64,000 bases of DNA from Alphaproteobacteria bacterium (GTDB lineage Bacteria > Pseudomonadota > Alphaproteobacteria > Thalassobaculales > Thalassobaculaceae): the NCBI GenBank assembly GCA_022822665.1, contig JAJEAR010000036.1, forward strand, positions 22,016 through 86,015, read 5' to 3'. Below the pieces are notes generated by a model. That model did no database searches. It was given only the letters and a program-made list of their open reading frames with translations, and was not told the DNA's origin. Shown here piece after piece: positions 63,611 to 64,000 of the stretch; position 1 is the first letter of the stretch, and each line of letters begins with the position of its first letter. The translations under genes and the position numbers were made by a program.

Positions 63611-64000
63611 TTGAGAATTCATCTGAAGAGGTTCCTGAAGATTCTTCACACGATTGCCGCTTGTGGCCTCATCGGCGGTCTGTTGACCATCGCCACCACA
63701 ATGGCCGGTGCCGCCGCCGAGCAGCATCTGCGCCTCATCGATCGTCTCGACCGGCCGCGGGACGGCTATTGCATCGACATTCCGGGCACCCCCGGCAATC
63801 TGCGCACGGATATTCCGCTGTTCGCCCACAATTGTAAGGTCGGGCTGCCGCCGGACGCAGCCGTCGTGTTTACACCGGAAGGCTATATCCGGTTTCCGGC
63901 GCCCAACAAGTGCGTGACCATTGCCGGCGTGAACCGGGGCGCCCTGCCGGGCGCCGCCGCGATGCTCGCCGATTGCGGCACCTCGTCCATCTTCTTCAAC
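63611..64000 (+). CDS. Secreted or membrane-anchored protein, N-terminal part only
   Basis: A TTG at 63611 with a strong GGAGGGGAG site five bases upstream opens a frame that runs past the window end (130 codons visible). It begins RIHLKRFLKILHTIAACG and continues with a hydrophobic segment to MAGAAAEQ, a signal peptide or anchor. The mature part carries paired cysteines in short blocks (GYCIDIPGTPG, AHNCKVGLPPD, NKCVTIAGVNRG), a spacing that recalls a beta-trefoil (ricin-B-like) repeat. A different start is unlikely, since no ATG gives this signal peptide. Function is unknown. Confidence 0.65.
   Translation, partial: MRIHLKRFLKILHTIAACGLIGGLLTIATTMAGAAAEQHLRLIDRLDRPRDGYCIDIPGTPGNLRTDIPLFAHNCKVGLPPDAAVVFTPEGYIRFPAPNKCVTIAGVNRGALPGAAAMLADCGTSSIFFN

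Overview
The window is a very GC-rich stretch that reads as a chromosome segment of an alphaproteobacterium. The evidence is the NtrY/NtrX pair beside trkA, hfq and hflX, a fused IspD-IspF enzyme, and the way most start and stop codons overlap in long operons. I saw no rRNA, tRNA, integrase, transposase or CRISPR array, so the window gives no species-level placement.

Layout. At 0-1.6 kb lies a His/Asp-rich outer-membrane barrel with a Zur-like box upstream. At 1.9-5.1 kb, on the minus strand, are a D-amino-acid-type aminotransferase, a HAD phosphatase, hfq and hflX. A methyltransferase and an MscS channel follow. At 8.4-15.3 kb is a minus-strand operon for a CaiB-type CoA-transferase, an HMG-CoA-lyase-like enzyme, a glyoxalase-fold protein and hydantoinase/oxoprolinase subunits HyuA and HyuB. 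At 15.8-20.8 kb are ntrY, ntrX and trkA. At 21-25 kb lie a degraded ATPase gene, a small ORF and a Gfo/Idh oxidoreductase. At 25.7-31.3 kb a plus-strand catabolic operon encodes a 2-keto-4-pentenoate-hydratase-like enzyme, a PanE-like reductase, a CoA-transferase, a MaoC hydratase, an SDR and a TIM-barrel protein. At 31.5-35.5 kb are ntrB, ntrC and a diaminopropionate ammonia-lyase. At 35.5-39.4 kb are ccsA-like, ispDF, pgpA, the cinA C-terminal domain and prpB-like genes.

At 39.5-47 kb a ten-gene Mrp-type cation/proton antiporter operon runs in a non-canonical order. At 47-52.5 kb is an amine-oxidation block: a CoxG-like protein, glutathione-dependent formaldehyde dehydrogenase, copper amine oxidase, a PuuD-like hydrolase and a hydroxyacid dehydrogenase. 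At 52.5-63 kb is a mixed accessory region. It holds a TacA-TacT toxin-antitoxin pair with a frameshifted toxin, two isopenicillin-N-synthase-family oxygenases, a desaturase, a two-gene HEPN module with an unrecognised partner, a beta-lactamase-fold hydrolase, a 3-hydroxyisobutyrate-dehydrogenase-like enzyme and an AbiEi/AbiEii pair. The window ends inside a secreted-protein gene that starts with TTG.

How it fits together. The usual alphaproteobacterial string ntrB-ntrC-ntrY-ntrX-trkA-hfq-hflX is present in the expected order and strand, but it is opened twice by catabolic cassettes, each more than 10 kb long. Several cassettes release ammonia or break down amines or amino acids (diaminopropionate lyase, amine oxidase, HyuAB), which would suit control by the Ntr regulators around them; that link is inferred. 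Nuclease, toxin or defence-like genes are either broken (ATPase, TacT) or compact intact pairs (HEPN pair, AbiE). The HEPN pair is the best candidate here for an undescribed system.
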